Assembly: GCA_025062045.1 (NCBI GenBank)
Contig: JANXAF010000012.1
Coordinates: 1 to 47,596, forward strand
DNA: 47,596 nucleotides
Source: Thermodesulfobacteriota bacterium
GTDB taxonomy: Bacteria; Desulfobacterota; Syntrophorhabdia; Syntrophorhabdales; JANXAF01
Reading direction: 5' to 3'
Each line of letters opens with the position of its first letter. Position 1 is the first letter of the stretch. This document shows, piece by piece, positions 36,006 through 44,610 of the stretch. The position numbers were made by a program, and so were the translations under genes. The notes under the pieces were generated by a model, which worked only from the letters and a program-made list of their open reading frames with translations, searched no databases and was not told the origin of the DNA.

Positions 36006-36489
36006 TTGTACACGCTCTCGTTCTATCCTTTATTTTTCCCATACTTATCCTTGTGCGTGAAATTTTTAGGCAGTCGTAACCGGGATTAACGTTTGAAAAA
36101 ACGCAGATTGTTCTGTTTGTGTCTGAATATCCCCTGGAGTCGAAAAGAATTCTATCTCCAGTGCCATACGTAAAAGGAAACTTGACTTTCTTTTCCGGAA
36201 GGATGAGGTTATCTCGGGACAGATCTAAAGCGTCGTCACCAAATGGTGAGGGGTGCGAATCTTCGTAACCCCTATACGCGTAAGTGGAGATTACGAGGAA
36301 ACACGTTCTATTCCGGTGCATCGCATTAAGCCTTAGATTCATCAAATCCGAGTATAACTCTTTTATCTGACCCTCAATCGAGTACCTCAATACAAGGTCC
36401 CGGAAACTGACTGCAGACAAAGACGCAAGGATCCCAATTATTGCTATAACTGCCAGGATCTCAAGTAGCGAAAAGCCGTTCTTTCTCAT
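35980..36489 (-). CDS. fimT: FimT/GspH-like minor pilin
   Basis: This 169-residue prepilin has a very short leader (MRKNG) before FSLLEILAVIAIIGILAS, and the GspH/FimT-type C-terminal domain with RLNAMHRNRT. Four cysteines are present (in TCFLV, TICVF, YDCLK and the pair ACTSDNC), so at least one disulfide is likely. FimT has been linked to DNA binding during natural transformation in some bacteria; this cannot be read here. The start overlaps the pilY1 stop (ATGA). Confidence 0.83.
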   Translation of the reverse strand: MRKNGFSLLEILAVIAIIGILASLSAVSFRDLVLRYSIEGQIKELYSDLMNLRLNAMHRNRTCFLVISTYAYRGYEDSHPSPFGDDALDLSRDNLILPEKKVKFPFTYGTGDRILFDSRGYSDTNRTICVFSNVNPGYDCLKISRTRISMGKIKDRTRACTSDNCEEKE

Positions 36490-39400
36490 CTTTCTTTTAT
36501 GTGAAGGATCTTTCTCTGTGGTGGAGGTGGAACAAGGATAGTAAGCCCCTGTCCTTTAGGTGGCATTCCAGTTACAGCTGTTCCTCTTCTTCCAGCTTTT
36601 TCGGAAAAAAAGGTGGAAAGGTTCACTTCTTTTATCTCACCCGTTGAGACCTGAAGGATTGCCTTTCCTTTTAAAAAGCCCGGGCTTCCTCCTGTGTCGT
36701 ATTTCAGAGCCCAAAGATACGTAGACCCGCCTATTTTGCAAATGTCAGAAGACGGTTTAAATGTCGTAAAAAAGACAGTACCCGTCGGGGTAGCCAAAGG
36801 ATCGGTAATCACCCTTTCCTGGAGATCCTCTCCCGTCGGAGGATCTAGGTTTACGTACCAGCCGATGTGGGTTCCTATGTTTTCTGACGGGTTTTCAGTC
36901 TGATTTTTTAACGCAGAGAAACTAACACTCAAAGAGCATCCAGAAATCAGATCGTTTTTTGCAGGTAGGTAGCACGGCTCCCTTACCCCGAATATTCTCC
37001 TTCTTGTTGAATCGTCCGCCGGGTTTCCCGGATCGTCGACTTCTGCTCCCCTTCTATAGAAATACCTTCCAGTTCCAAAATAGAGCCAAAGAGCTCCATT
37101 CCTCCTATCCTGCAGTTTTGCAACGGAAGCCGTAACTGGCCCCACATTATCAATCAAAATAGAAACTGTCCAATCTGCAGGATTCTGACTTTCATTCGTG
37201 AGAATCCTAAGAACACCCCCTTTCGTGCAGCTTCCCATCTCGCACTTAGTGAATCCTAAATAGATCGCATCATCTTTGTAAAAACCAGAAGAGTTTGGAT
37301 CATGACGGTCAGTGTCCACAGTGGAGTTGTACAAAGAGCCACCGAAGGCAGAAGAGATACCGGTATCGATCTTTCTTAAAAGCGTTCCCGTCCTAAGATC
37401 AAGTATGAAAATTTTTAAGCTTTGGTCTGATCTTCCAAGAAACTGGTTATAGTTTCGATCGATTGGACCTGTTGGACCGGATACAAAGATCACGAACCAT
37501 CTTCCATTCTTAGTACCTTCCCCCTGTCTTACAATTGCAGGACCGGATGTAGTAAGACCTAGTTCCGGATCGGAAAACTCCCACAAGAACTGTGGATTTT
37601 CAGGATCCGTCACATCCAAAGCAAAGTAGGAAGAAAATCCGATATTGGGAATAGGAGTCTTTATGCATTCTGTACACGCTGCACCGTAGTTTCTCGTGGC
37701 TCCACCTAGACCCATACCCCCTATAAGAATCGTTCTCCAGCTCTCTTTAGTTTTTGGACTCTCGGGATTGCCATTTATACTTGCCTCCACAAGGTAGGGA
37801 GATGAATCAACGTAGTATATGTGGCAGTAATCCTCATCTAAGAGGTACTTAAGATAGGGAAGAGCGTTCCTCGGTATAAACGCCCATAGCTCCTTTCCAA
37901 GCTCAGAACCCTCAAGATAAGCCTTCTCAAAGGAAACTCTTCCTGGCCAATCCTGTCTAAGATTTCCGATGTAGAACGCATGAAGCATCCCGTCATTCGC
38001 CCCAACGTATGCAACTGCCCTCCGTTTGTAAGTTTCTGCTGTTACGAATTCATAATAAGTCCAATCGTTATATCCGAGAGGTGGAGCAAGATGGTAGCTG
38101 TTTATCGGATTAAACGACTGGATCCTGGGTGTAGAATTGACAATATCACCAAGCCTCCAGATGCTAGTTCTATCACCTATTTTTACTCTTCTTGTTCTCG
38201 CTCCGGAGACTTCTTCCCCAATGACGAATCTTACAATTTTTTCAGCCTCTTGAGCTGTGGAAACCCCAAGATGTGGTGTAAGAGAAGAAAGATTTAAAAT
38301 CGAAAACTCGATCAGGGATCCTCCGATCTGAGTATAGATCCGTCTTGGAGATGTAACTATGTCTCGTTCCCAAAGCCTATAACCAGCTTCCCATAGGCTA
38401 AGAATATTCTCAATCGTATCTTTAGAGGCCAGGCCATCGGGCGTTCCATTTCCGTCGATGTCCCGGTATTTTTCGACCATAGTTTCGTTTGCGGACTCGT
38501 CGTAGTAAAACCGCACTATATAGTCCTGTCTTAGATCCAGCTTTCGGTCCCTATTCGTATCTTCCCTTATACTTGTCAGTTCAAGGTACGGATCTACGTA
38601 ATACCAGAGACTATGCATTTTTCCAATCCAAGTTATTTCCTGGTCCCCAAAAGATTTTCTGGGATAGTAAAGGGCCTGTAGCAAGGTAGCTCCACTTCCT
38701 TCACTCGATGCAAGAACTGAAACCGCAGTCCCTGTGGAGACCTGTCTTAATATGTCGAGTATTACTTCCGCTAGTTTCAGCTTTATCTCTATTGCGTCAC
38801 TTGCGCTGTAGAACGTATCAGGTACACCATCTCCATCCTTATCCCAGTCGGGGGATGAGCTTGGAATGGGTGTGCAGGCCGAACCTTTTCCACAGTTGGC
38901 CGTTGTGCAGCAATCATCGACAGGGCCGCAGACACCTTGAGGAAATCCGTTCGTTCCTCCTGGATAAGTCCTTGTCCTGTCGAAGGAGCCGTACATAGCC
39001 ACATTTTTCATAGAAAGCTCACCAGTTCCACCAAGCCACAAAGCCACAGAATAGATAGCTTCAACGTGACTTCTTATACCCGTAGGTTCATTTATAAACC
39101 CTATCTTATGCAGGTAATACGCGGGTACAACGGGATCGGGAGATTCTGTCTCTATATCAGCATCTATTCTGCAAGTCGAAGAAACTGGATAACCCCCCCT
39201 GTTCCATTGTCCGTCCGACATTAAGACAACAAAATTCTTTACGCATCTGACTAACTCGAATTCGTGACCCTGGCAGTTTCCGTCGTTATTTCTGTCATAG
39301 CACCTGTACATGGGATTCTTCCATTTATCGCCCTCTCCAGACTGAGGATGGGGACCTCCGTATTTTGGAGTTCTTTGCGCGAAATAGTTATAGGCATCCC

Positions 39401-40295
39401 AAAGGGCAGGAGCGGTAGGTGTAGCTCCAGTTGGTGGTTCAGAATTTATGGCAGTTATTACGTTCTTGTAAGGATTTACGGCATCGATATTTGCGGCCGC
39501 AGTAAAATCTCCTATGTAAACGGTCCGTATAACCCCTGAGGAATTGTAAAACATGGCACCGATCACAGGTCTAGGAGAGAGACCTTTTAGCTGGAAAAGA
39601 AGTCCTCCTTGGGAACCCGTGATCCTTTCCCATGGCACCTTTACTTTTGTTGATCCGTCCGTGCTTTTCATTACGCATCCGAAACTGTCGCAACTTAGTT
39701 GAGGGTCTGGATACATCTCAGGGTTACAGGATTTTACGGAGTTACTACAACTATCTGGGGATCCTCCTGTAAGCGCCCATCTTAAAACATCCATCCTAGA
39801 CATAAGCGCGTAGTTTAGATAGTTTCCAGAATATAAATTACAATCTCCTGACTGTTTAGCTTCTATACAACAGGCATACTGATTTACCCGACACCCGCGC
39901 GAACCCATAGGCTCGACGATATAACACCCTATTGGGTTTCTTCTGCAAACCCATCTCGTACACTCGGTCGTGCATGGGATACCTGTAGGAGTAGTCTCAA
40001 CATAAACTCCGCTCGCATCCAACCTGTAATATTTTTTTGGGTCAAAATATCCCTCGTAGGTTTTTGACGGATCGTAACGGTCAAGCACTCCATCACCATT
40101 CGCATCGCTGTCACCCAAAGAATAGGCCTTCCAAGCCATACTACCACTTGTATCGATTACAAAAAGGACATTCGGCTCAATAGGAGGAGCAATTGACGTT
40201 GGTAATTGGCAATAATCAATCATCGATTGTGATCCCAAAAAGGAAGGAAAAAAGATCGAATAGATGAAAATAACAACGAGAACGAAAACTCTCAT
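36486..40295 (-). CDS. pilY1: PilY1 type IV pilus tip adhesin
   Basis: This 1269-residue exported protein has a signal peptide (about 1-22) and an N-terminal von Willebrand A-like region with the MIDAS motif DTSGSM (Asp48, Ser50, Ser52). It is directly followed by a calcium-loop-like DSDANGDGVLD. Another such loop, DWDKDGDGVPD, sits near the middle. The C-terminal third is the PilY1 beta-propeller (AYVGANDGMLHAFY, GMGLGG, YFALDVTDPENPQFLWEF), with the DTDRHDP stretch at the place of the known calcium site. Many cysteines suggest disulfides. PilY1 caps the pilus and serves adhesion and surface sensing. In this operon it precedes the minor pilins, whereas in Pseudomonas it follows pilX. Confidence 0.92.
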   Translation of the reverse strand: MRVFVLVVIFIYSIFFPSFLGSQSMIDYCQLPTSIAPPIEPNVLFVIDTSGSMAWKAYSLGDSDANGDGVLDRYDPSKTYEGYFDPKKYYRLDASGVYVETTPTGIPCTTECTRWVCRRNPIGCYIVEPMGSRGCRVNQYACCIEAKQSGDCNLYSGNYLNYALMSRMDVLRWALTGGSPDSCSNSVKSCNPEMYPDPQLSCDSFGCVMKSTDGSTKVKVPWERITGSQGGLLFQLKGLSPRPVIGAMFYNSSGVIRTVYIGDFTAAANIDAVNPYKNVITAINSEPPTGATPTAPALWDAYNYFAQRTPKYGGPHPQSGEGDKWKNPMYRCYDRNNDGNCQGHEFELVRCVKNFVVLMSDGQWNRGGYPVSSTCRIDADIETESPDPVVPAYYLHKIGFINEPTGIRSHVEAIYSVALWLGGTGELSMKNVAMYGSFDRTRTYPGGTNGFPQGVCGPVDDCCTTANCGKGSACTPIPSSSPDWDKDGDGVPDTFYSASDAIEIKLKLAEVILDILRQVSTGTAVSVLASSEGSGATLLQALYYPRKSFGDQEITWIGKMHSLWYYVDPYLELTSIREDTNRDRKLDLRQDYIVRFYYDESANETMVEKYRDIDGNGTPDGLASKDTIENILSLWEAGYRLWERDIVTSPRRIYTQIGGSLIEFSILNLSSLTPHLGVSTAQEAEKIVRFVIGEEVSGARTRRVKIGDRTSIWRLGDIVNSTPRIQSFNPINSYHLAPPLGYNDWTYYEFVTAETYKRRAVAYVGANDGMLHAFYIGNLRQDWPGRVSFEKAYLEGSELGKELWAFIPRNALPYLKYLLDEDYCHIYYVDSSPYLVEASINGNPESPKTKESWRTILIGGMGLGGATRNYGAACTECIKTPIPNIGFSSYFALDVTDPENPQFLWEFSDPELGLTTSGPAIVRQGEGTKNGRWFVIFVSGPTGPIDRNYNQFLGRSDQSLKIFILDLRTGTLLRKIDTGISSAFGGSLYNSTVDTDRHDPNSSGFYKDDAIYLGFTKCEMGSCTKGGVLRILTNESQNPADWTVSILIDNVGPVTASVAKLQDRRNGALWLYFGTGRYFYRRGAEVDDPGNPADDSTRRRIFGVREPCYLPAKNDLISGCSLSVSFSALKNQTENPSENIGTHIGWYVNLDPPTGEDLQERVITDPLATPTGTVFFTTFKPSSDICKIGGSTYLWALKYDTGGSPGFLKGKAILQVSTGEIKEVNLSTFFSEKAGRRGTAVTGMPPKGQGLTILVPPPPQRKILHIKER

Positions 40296-40302
40296 AGAAT
40301 TG

Positions 40303-40626
40303 CTATTTGAAAATCATCTGATATATCTTTCCTTTCTCGCATACCGAGCTATTGATAAAAAAACTTATAGTTTTGCCTATAAGGGACGGATCGAAATCCT
40401 CCTTTGCATCCTCTGGCATAAAAAACTGCCTTGATCCTTCACAGCTCGGTGTTGTTACAAAGATCGTTACTATTCCTCTCGATCTATCAATTGCCCTTAT
40501 GTATCCGGTAAGATAAAGATTGTCTTGAGCGTAAACGTCCTGATGAGTGATAGATTTTAGCAAAAAAAATGCCAAGAAGAAACCAATTATAAGCCACGAG
40601 CGAAGATGGTTCTTATTAAAAACCAT
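40303..40626 (-). CDS. Small exported protein of the pilus operon
   Basis: This 107-residue protein has an N-terminal hydrophobic segment (about 11-23) that looks like a signal peptide with possible cleavage after VYAQ. I do not recognise the family. The mature part (about 73 residues) alternates short hydrophobic strands and has two cysteines (SCEGS and SVCEKG), suggesting a small disulfide-bonded beta fold. The start overlaps pilD by 40 nt and the stop is 7 nt before pilY1, so it is part of the operon and probably serves the pilus. Confidence 0.68.
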   Translation of the reverse strand: MVFNKNHLRSWLIIGFFLAFFLLKSITHQDVYAQDNLYLTGYIRAIDRSRGIVTIFVTTPSCEGSRQFFMPEDAKEDFDPSLIGKTISFFINSSVCEKGKIYQMIFK

Positions 40627-41369
40627 GTTAGCGTGTCCCCAAAGAATATGAAAGTTGCTGCACCGAGGGAAAGAAATGGGCCAAATGGGATTGCGTATTT
40701 CAAATTCTTCCCGTATCCAGCGATAAGTACTATACCCAATATGGTCCCGAAAAAGGCACCAGAGATTAAAGAAAAAATGGCTCCTCTCACACCCAGAAAA
40801 GAGCCTATCATGGCAAGAAGTTTTACGTCTCCAAAACCCATTCCTTCCCTCTTTGCTAAAAACTCGTAAATGTAAGCTATGATAAACAGGACCCCTCCTC
40901 CGAAAAGTGTGCCATAGATAGCGTCTTTTAAGTGAAAATGAGGATTCCTAAAAAAAGAGAACGCAAAACCGGCAAACATACCGCCTACACTCAAAAGATC
41001 AGGGATTATCTGAAATTCCAAATCTATGAAGGATATAACGATAAGCAAACAAAGAAGGACCATAAAGACCAAGGATTCTACCCCAATACCCTTCGTAGTA
41101 TAGAGACTGTAAAAGATAACTCCCGTGAGAAGTTCCACGAGCGGGTACCTTACAGGGATTCGGCTTTTGCATTCTCTGCATTTCCCTTTGAGAAGGATAA
41201 AACTTAAGAGGGGTACATTATCGTAAAACCGGATAGTCTTTCCACAGGATGGACAATAGGAGAATGGTCTTAAGATGGATCTTTTTCGCGGTATCCTGTA
41301 AATACAGACGTTAAGAAAGCTTCCAACGGCCAAACCAAGTAGGAATATGATAACGCCAAGCTCTTCCAT
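40587..41369 (-). CDS. pilD: Prepilin peptidase/N-methyltransferase PilD
   Basis: This 260-residue polytopic aspartic protease cleaves prepilin leaders and methylates the new N-terminus. The N-terminal cytoplasmic loop has the zinc cysteines C39-x2-C42 and C64-x2-C67 (SYCPSCG, KGKCREC). The catalytic aspartates are Asp116 in SFIDLEFQIIPD and Asp181 in the GFGD motif. About seven to eight membrane helices are visible. It is separated from pilA by an intrinsic terminator. Confidence 0.95.
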   Translation of the reverse strand: MEELGVIIFLLGLAVGSFLNVCIYRIPRKRSILRPFSYCPSCGKTIRFYDNVPLLSFILLKGKCRECKSRIPVRYPLVELLTGVIFYSLYTTKGIGVESLVFMVLLCLLIVISFIDLEFQIIPDLLSVGGMFAGFAFSFFRNPHFHLKDAIYGTLFGGGVLFIIAYIYEFLAKREGMGFGDVKLLAMIGSFLGVRGAIFSLISGAFFGTILGIVLIAGYGKNLKYAIPFGPFLSLGAATFIFFGDTLTWFLIRTIFARGL

Positions 41370-41384
41370 CTATCCCATAGCTAT

Positions 41385-41410
41385 GAAAATAAAAAGGGGG
41401 CATAGCCCCC
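41385..41410 (-). terminator. Intrinsic terminator after pilA
   Basis: On the minus strand a 6-bp all-GC stem (GGGGGC/GCCCCC) with a TAT loop is followed by TTTTTATTTTC. It lies 11 nt after the pilA stop and before pilD. It is the only clear intrinsic terminator I found in the window. Confidence 0.9.
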
Positions 41411-41421
41411 ATCAAGCTACC

Positions 41422-41874
41422 TTAGCCCTTTGGAAGGTATTCTTTGACTTCGTCATCTCCTCCCCAAGTCCATTTGGCACTACCACCCAGGTTTTCCCCG
41501 GTGAGTGTGATTTTCTTATCATTAACATCAGATGCTACTTTATCTAGAGTCACCGTGATCACAACTTTGTCTGGACCCTGGCCTACCACTGTTATTGCTT
41601 TTGCGTACTGCATAGGAAAAGAAATTCCCAAGCTCTCTTTTACTTTCGCTTCCGTGTCAAGATTTAGCCCTTCTACAGTCCCTTTTTCAGTATGATATGC
41701 AACCACGGCATTCTTCACCGCACCCATCGCATTGATGACCCCTGAGATTTTCGACTTCTTCGTATAACCAGTGTAAGCCGGTATTGCAATTGCCGCAAGG
41801 ATCCCTATGATGGCTATCACGATAAGTAGTTCGATAAGCGTGAAACCTTTTGAAACCTTTTTAGCCTTTAGCAT
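41422..41874 (-). CDS. pilA: Type IV major pilin PilA
   Basis: This 150-residue type IVa prepilin has a 10-residue leader ending in Gly10, then FTLIELLIVIAIIGILAAIAIPAY, the classical assembly helix with Glu5. The mature protein is about 140 residues. No cysteines are present, so the disulfide loop of many pilins is missing. The C-terminus is rich in Lys, Trp and acidic residues (AKWTWGGDDEVKEYLPKG). It has a strong Shine-Dalgarno (AGGAGGT) and its own promoter, and is followed by an intrinsic terminator, fitting high expression of the major subunit. Confidence 0.93.
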   Translation of the reverse strand: MLKAKKVSKGFTLIELLIVIAIIGILAAIAIPAYTGYTKKSKISGVINAMGAVKNAVVAYHTEKGTVEGLNLDTEAKVKESLGISFPMQYAKAITVVGQGPDKVVITVTLDKVASDVNDKKITLTGENLGGSAKWTWGGDDEVKEYLPKG

Positions 41875-41911
41875 GAGGACACCTCCTGTTTTTTTATAAA
41901 ATTTCCTTTCA

Positions 41912-41940
41912 ATTTTACCACCAGGTGAGGAGACTGTAAA
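41912..41940 (-). promoter_or_regulatory. pilA promoter
   Basis: On the minus strand TTTACA (41940-41935) and TAAAAT (41917-41912) are separated by exactly 17 bp. Transcription would begin near 41905, about 30 nt before the ATG. No convincing sigma-54 site (GG-N10-GC type) is seen, although many pilA genes use sigma-54. Confidence 0.6.
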
Positions 41941-41969
41941 TGATTTTTGTCACAGCCTTTTTAAAGAAG

Positions 41970-41992
41970 AAGGTCCCTAATATCGGGTCCTT
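41970..41992. repeat. Imperfect inverted repeat in the pilA upstream region
   Basis: AAGGTCCC (41970-41977) pairs with GGGTCCTT (41985-41992) with one T-T mismatch and a 7-nt A/T-rich centre. It lies 30 bp upstream of the pilA -35 box and could be an operator. Confidence 0.5.
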
Positions 41993-41996
41993 TAAA

Positions 41997-42011
41997 GTTT
42001 CTGTCAGAAAC
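41997..42011. repeat. Perfect palindrome GTTTCT-GTC-AGAAAC
   Basis: Six-base arms GTTTCT (41997-42002) and AGAAAC (42006-42011) surround a 3-nt centre. The site lies 6 bp before the TTGACA of the next plus-strand gene, a position typical of activator or repressor binding. Confidence 0.6.
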
Positions 42012-42017
42012 AAACGA

Positions 42018-42046
42018 TTGACATGTTTTTTAGGATAATTTTAAGT
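42018..42046 (+). promoter_or_regulatory. Possible promoter of the radical SAM gene
   Basis: A consensus -35 TTGACA is at 42018-42023. The best -10 at 17 bp is the weak TTAAGT (42041-42046). The initiation point would be close to the ATG at 42055, leaving almost no leader. Confidence 0.35.
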
Positions 42047-42054
42047 TTTTGCGG

Positions 42055-43299
42055 ATGAAGGTCCTCCTAATCAATTTTTTTACTGAAAAATCTATTCATC
42101 CCTGGAAAATCATAAGTAGAAAGTGGCCTCCTCTTGACCTTTTGAATGCTTCCACACTCCTTTCCCGACACGGGATAGAAAATTTGATTCTGGATTTAAA
42201 TACGGAAAGACTATCAAGTGGAAGCCTTAATAGATTAATCCAGAGGTTCGACAAAATTTTTGTCTCATCTGCGTCTATAGATAGGTGGACATGTCCGCCG
42301 CCTTACACGAAGGAATTTATGGAGTTTTTGAAATCTTTACCTGCAAAGGAAAAGATATACGCTTTGGGCCCCCACATTACGTTGATGCCCGAGGAGTGTC
42401 TCTTCGAAACAAAAATAAAAGGAGTCGTTATGGGTCAACCAGAACTCGGTATCCTCGAGGCTTGTCTAAAAAATAGAGATGGCATAGTAAGCTCAGATAC
42501 CTTCGATCTTGACATTCTCTCCCCTCCCGCATACGAAAAGGTAAAAATAGAGAAATACTTTTATCCACTGCTAGGTTCCAGATTTGCCCTTCTTGAAACG
42601 TCCCGCGGATGCTATTTCCAGTGTAAGTTTTGCTTCAAGCTAATGTATGGAAATAGGATTCTTAGAAAATCGCTCCCCAAGGTAATGGAGGAAATAGACT
42701 ACGTTGTAAGAAAGATCGGTGCCAGAAATGTCTACTTCATCGATTCCGAATTTGTCCTTGACAGGCTTTATGTTGAAGAGATGTGTAAAGCTATTATAAG
42801 GGAAAAGCTTAATTTTCAATGGTGCTGTCAGACCCGGGTCGATTCCCTCGATGAACCAATCCTTCACCTTATGCAAAGGGCCGGATGTAGATTGATCCAT
42901 TTCGGCTTGGAATCGGGTTCAGAGACAACCCTTACTTCAATGGGAAAACGTATAGATCTCGAGGAGGCTAAAAACATTATTCAAAAAGCAAACCGCCTAG
43001 GGATAAAGACCGCCGGATTTTTTATCCTCGGATATCCCGGAGAGAGCGAGAGAGATCTTGAGGCAACTGTTTCGTTTGCTTTGAAGTTGCCTCTAGATTA
43101 TGCATCCTTCCACATCTACATACCCTATCCTGACGTTCTTTACGGCACGGCACAGAAAGAGGGAAAGAACGCGCCCTTCTTTACGGCCAAAATGGCCTTT
43201 TTTAAGTTTTACCTTAGGCCTTCTTATCTTTTACGCAGAACACTTAGGAGTTTCCCCACTCTCGGAGAACTAAAACTTTTCTGGGATTTTATAAGATAG
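42055..43299 (+). CDS. B12-binding-type radical SAM protein
   Basis: This 414-residue protein has an N-terminal B12-binding-like Rossmann domain (MKVLLINFF, LILDLN, ALGPHITLMPEE, GVVMGQPE) and a radical SAM core with the 4Fe-4S motif CYFQCKFC (Cys186, Cys190, Cys193), then FIDSEFVLDR, QTRVDSLDEPIL and FGLESGSE. This is the plan of the broad BchE/Elp3-like methylase/cyclase group. The cobalamin domain lacks an obvious DxHxxG, so cobalamin may bind base-off or not at all. I start at ATG 42055; TTG at 42049 is in frame. There is no clear Shine-Dalgarno. Substrate unknown. Confidence 0.83.
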   Translation: MKVLLINFFTEKSIHPWKIISRKWPPLDLLNASTLLSRHGIENLILDLNTERLSSGSLNRLIQRFDKIFVSSASIDRWTCPPPYTKEFMEFLKSLPAKEKIYALGPHITLMPEECLFETKIKGVVMGQPELGILEACLKNRDGIVSSDTFDLDILSPPAYEKVKIEKYFYPLLGSRFALLETSRGCYFQCKFCFKLMYGNRILRKSLPKVMEEIDYVVRKIGARNVYFIDSEFVLDRLYVEEMCKAIIREKLNFQWCCQTRVDSLDEPILHLMQRAGCRLIHFGLESGSETTLTSMGKRIDLEEAKNIIQKANRLGIKTAGFFILGYPGESERDLEATVSFALKLPLDYASFHIYIPYPDVLYGTAQKEGKNAPFFTAKMAFFKFYLRPSYLLRRTLRSFPTLGELKLFWDFIR

Positions 43300-43317
43300 T
43301 GGATTTCCAACAAGAGC

Positions 43318-43346
43318 TTGAAGATTCCCTGATTTTCTTTGAAAAT
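43318..43346 (+). promoter_or_regulatory. Possible promoter of the suhB-kinase group
   Basis: TTGAAG (43318-43323) and GAAAAT (43341-43346) are 17 bp apart, 22 nt before the suhB ATG. The match is moderate. The -10 lies in a small inverted repeat ATTTTC-TTT-GAAAAT. Confidence 0.35.
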
Positions 43347-43367
43347 TCTTCCTGGGATATTTAAAAT

Positions 43368-44156
43368 ATGAGCATGGATGAGATCTTAAAGTTTGTAATT
43401 CATTGCGTGAAGGAGTCGGGAAAAATACAAAGGAAATATTTTCAGAAAACCTTGCAGATTGAGCACAAAGGAAGCATAAATCTCGTCACCAATGTGGATT
43501 TGGAATGTCAGGAAAAGATAGTTTCCATGATTCGGTCCGAGTTTCCTGAGGACGATATCTTAAGCGAGGAAGGTACTAACACAATCTCTTCCGCCAAAAG
43601 GAAGTGGATAATAGATCCGTTGGATGGAACAACAAATTATGCACATGGCTACCCGTTCTTTTGCACGTCCATCGCGTGCGAAATGGACGGAGAGCTTTAC
43701 GCGGGGGCAATCTACAATCCGATACATGAAGAGTTATTTTACGCAAAGAAAGGCTATGGTTCATATCTTAACGGGGAAAGGATAAGAGTCTCATCCATAT
43801 CGGATATATCCATCGCATTACTTAGCACAGGATTTCCTTACGATCTCGCAACTAGTAAAAGAAACAATATCGACAACTTTTTGAGATTTATTTTTAAGGC
43901 ACAGGCCATACGTAGGGACGGTTCTGCTGCACTTAACCTTGCCTATGTGGCAGCCGGTATATTCGATGGGTTTTGGGAGATAAAACTTAACCCCTGGGAC
44001 GTCGCAGCTGGAACATTGCTCGTAATGGAAGCAGGTGGTAGGGTTACAGATTTTTCTGGAAACCCGATAGACATTTACAAGGACGAAATTCTGGCATCTA
44101 ACGGGATCATTCACAAACAGATGCTAGAGATATTAAACTCTAGAGAGTCAAGGTGA
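43368..44156 (+). CDS. suhB: Inositol monophosphatase-family protein SuhB
   Basis: This 262-residue Mg2+-dependent phosphatase has the family motifs: Glu in LSEEGT (63-70), DPLDGTTNY (83-91) and the C-terminal NPWDVAAGTLLVMEAGG. E. coli SuhB also acts in rRNA antitermination with Nus factors; this role cannot be judged here. Substrates may be inositol-1-phosphate or fructose-1,6-bisphosphate. The start may be ATG 43368 or ATG 43374; no strong Shine-Dalgarno distinguishes them. The 3' end overlaps the V4R gene (GTGA). Confidence 0.93.
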   Translation: MSMDEILKFVIHCVKESGKIQRKYFQKTLQIEHKGSINLVTNVDLECQEKIVSMIRSEFPEDDILSEEGTNTISSAKRKWIIDPLDGTTNYAHGYPFFCTSIACEMDGELYAGAIYNPIHEELFYAKKGYGSYLNGERIRVSSISDISIALLSTGFPYDLATSKRNNIDNFLRFIFKAQAIRRDGSAALNLAYVAAGIFDGFWEIKLNPWDVAAGTLLVMEAGGRVTDFSGNPIDIYKDEILASNGIIHKQMLEILNSRESR

Positions 44157-44602
44157 AGGAGTATACTCTTTCCGACATAAAGAAGATAGTAAGACCGCGA
44201 TTAGGTGCGGATGTTCCGCTCGAGCTTTTTCGAGTATTGAGGATAATAGGCATGAGAAACCTCCTTGGAGAGAGCGCAGGACCGGCTCTATATATGATGG
44301 GAAAAGAAGTCGGCTCAATGTTCACACCCAAAACAGAAGAAGACATTGTTAGTGTCGTCAAAGATTTGCGGATCGGCATACCTGAAGTAGAGAGAATCGA
44401 CGAAAACCGTTACACCGTGAAACTCTACGAGTGTATCACTTGCGCCGGTTTTCCTGTGACAGGAGAAATGTTTTGTGATATGGAAAGCGGGATCCTTGCG
44501 GGACTTTTTGAGAAAGTGACCGGCAAAAAGGCAAAATCAACCCAGACAAAGAGCTGGTCCGTAGGTTACAATTACTGCGAATTCGACATCATCCTTTACT
44601 GA
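44153..44602 (+). CDS. V4R-domain small-molecule-binding protein
   Basis: This 149-residue single-domain protein matches the V4R (4-vinyl reductase) fold, a ligand- and sometimes metal-binding sensor domain found in XylR/DmpR-type regulators and BchJ. The core is visible: YECITCAGFPVTGEMFC, ESGILAGLFEKVTGKK and YNYCEFDI, with Cys94, Cys97, Cys108 and Cys142. The Cys normally found in the KCW segment is Ser134 here. The start is GTG overlapping the suhB stop. It is 8 nt upstream of a soluble histidine kinase and probably supplies its sensory input. Confidence 0.78.
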   Translation: MKEYTLSDIKKIVRPRLGADVPLELFRVLRIIGMRNLLGESAGPALYMMGKEVGSMFTPKTEEDIVSVVKDLRIGIPEVERIDENRYTVKLYECITCAGFPVTGEMFCDMESGILAGLFEKVTGKKAKSTQTKSWSVGYNYCEFDIILY

Positions 44603-44610
44603 GACTTCCA

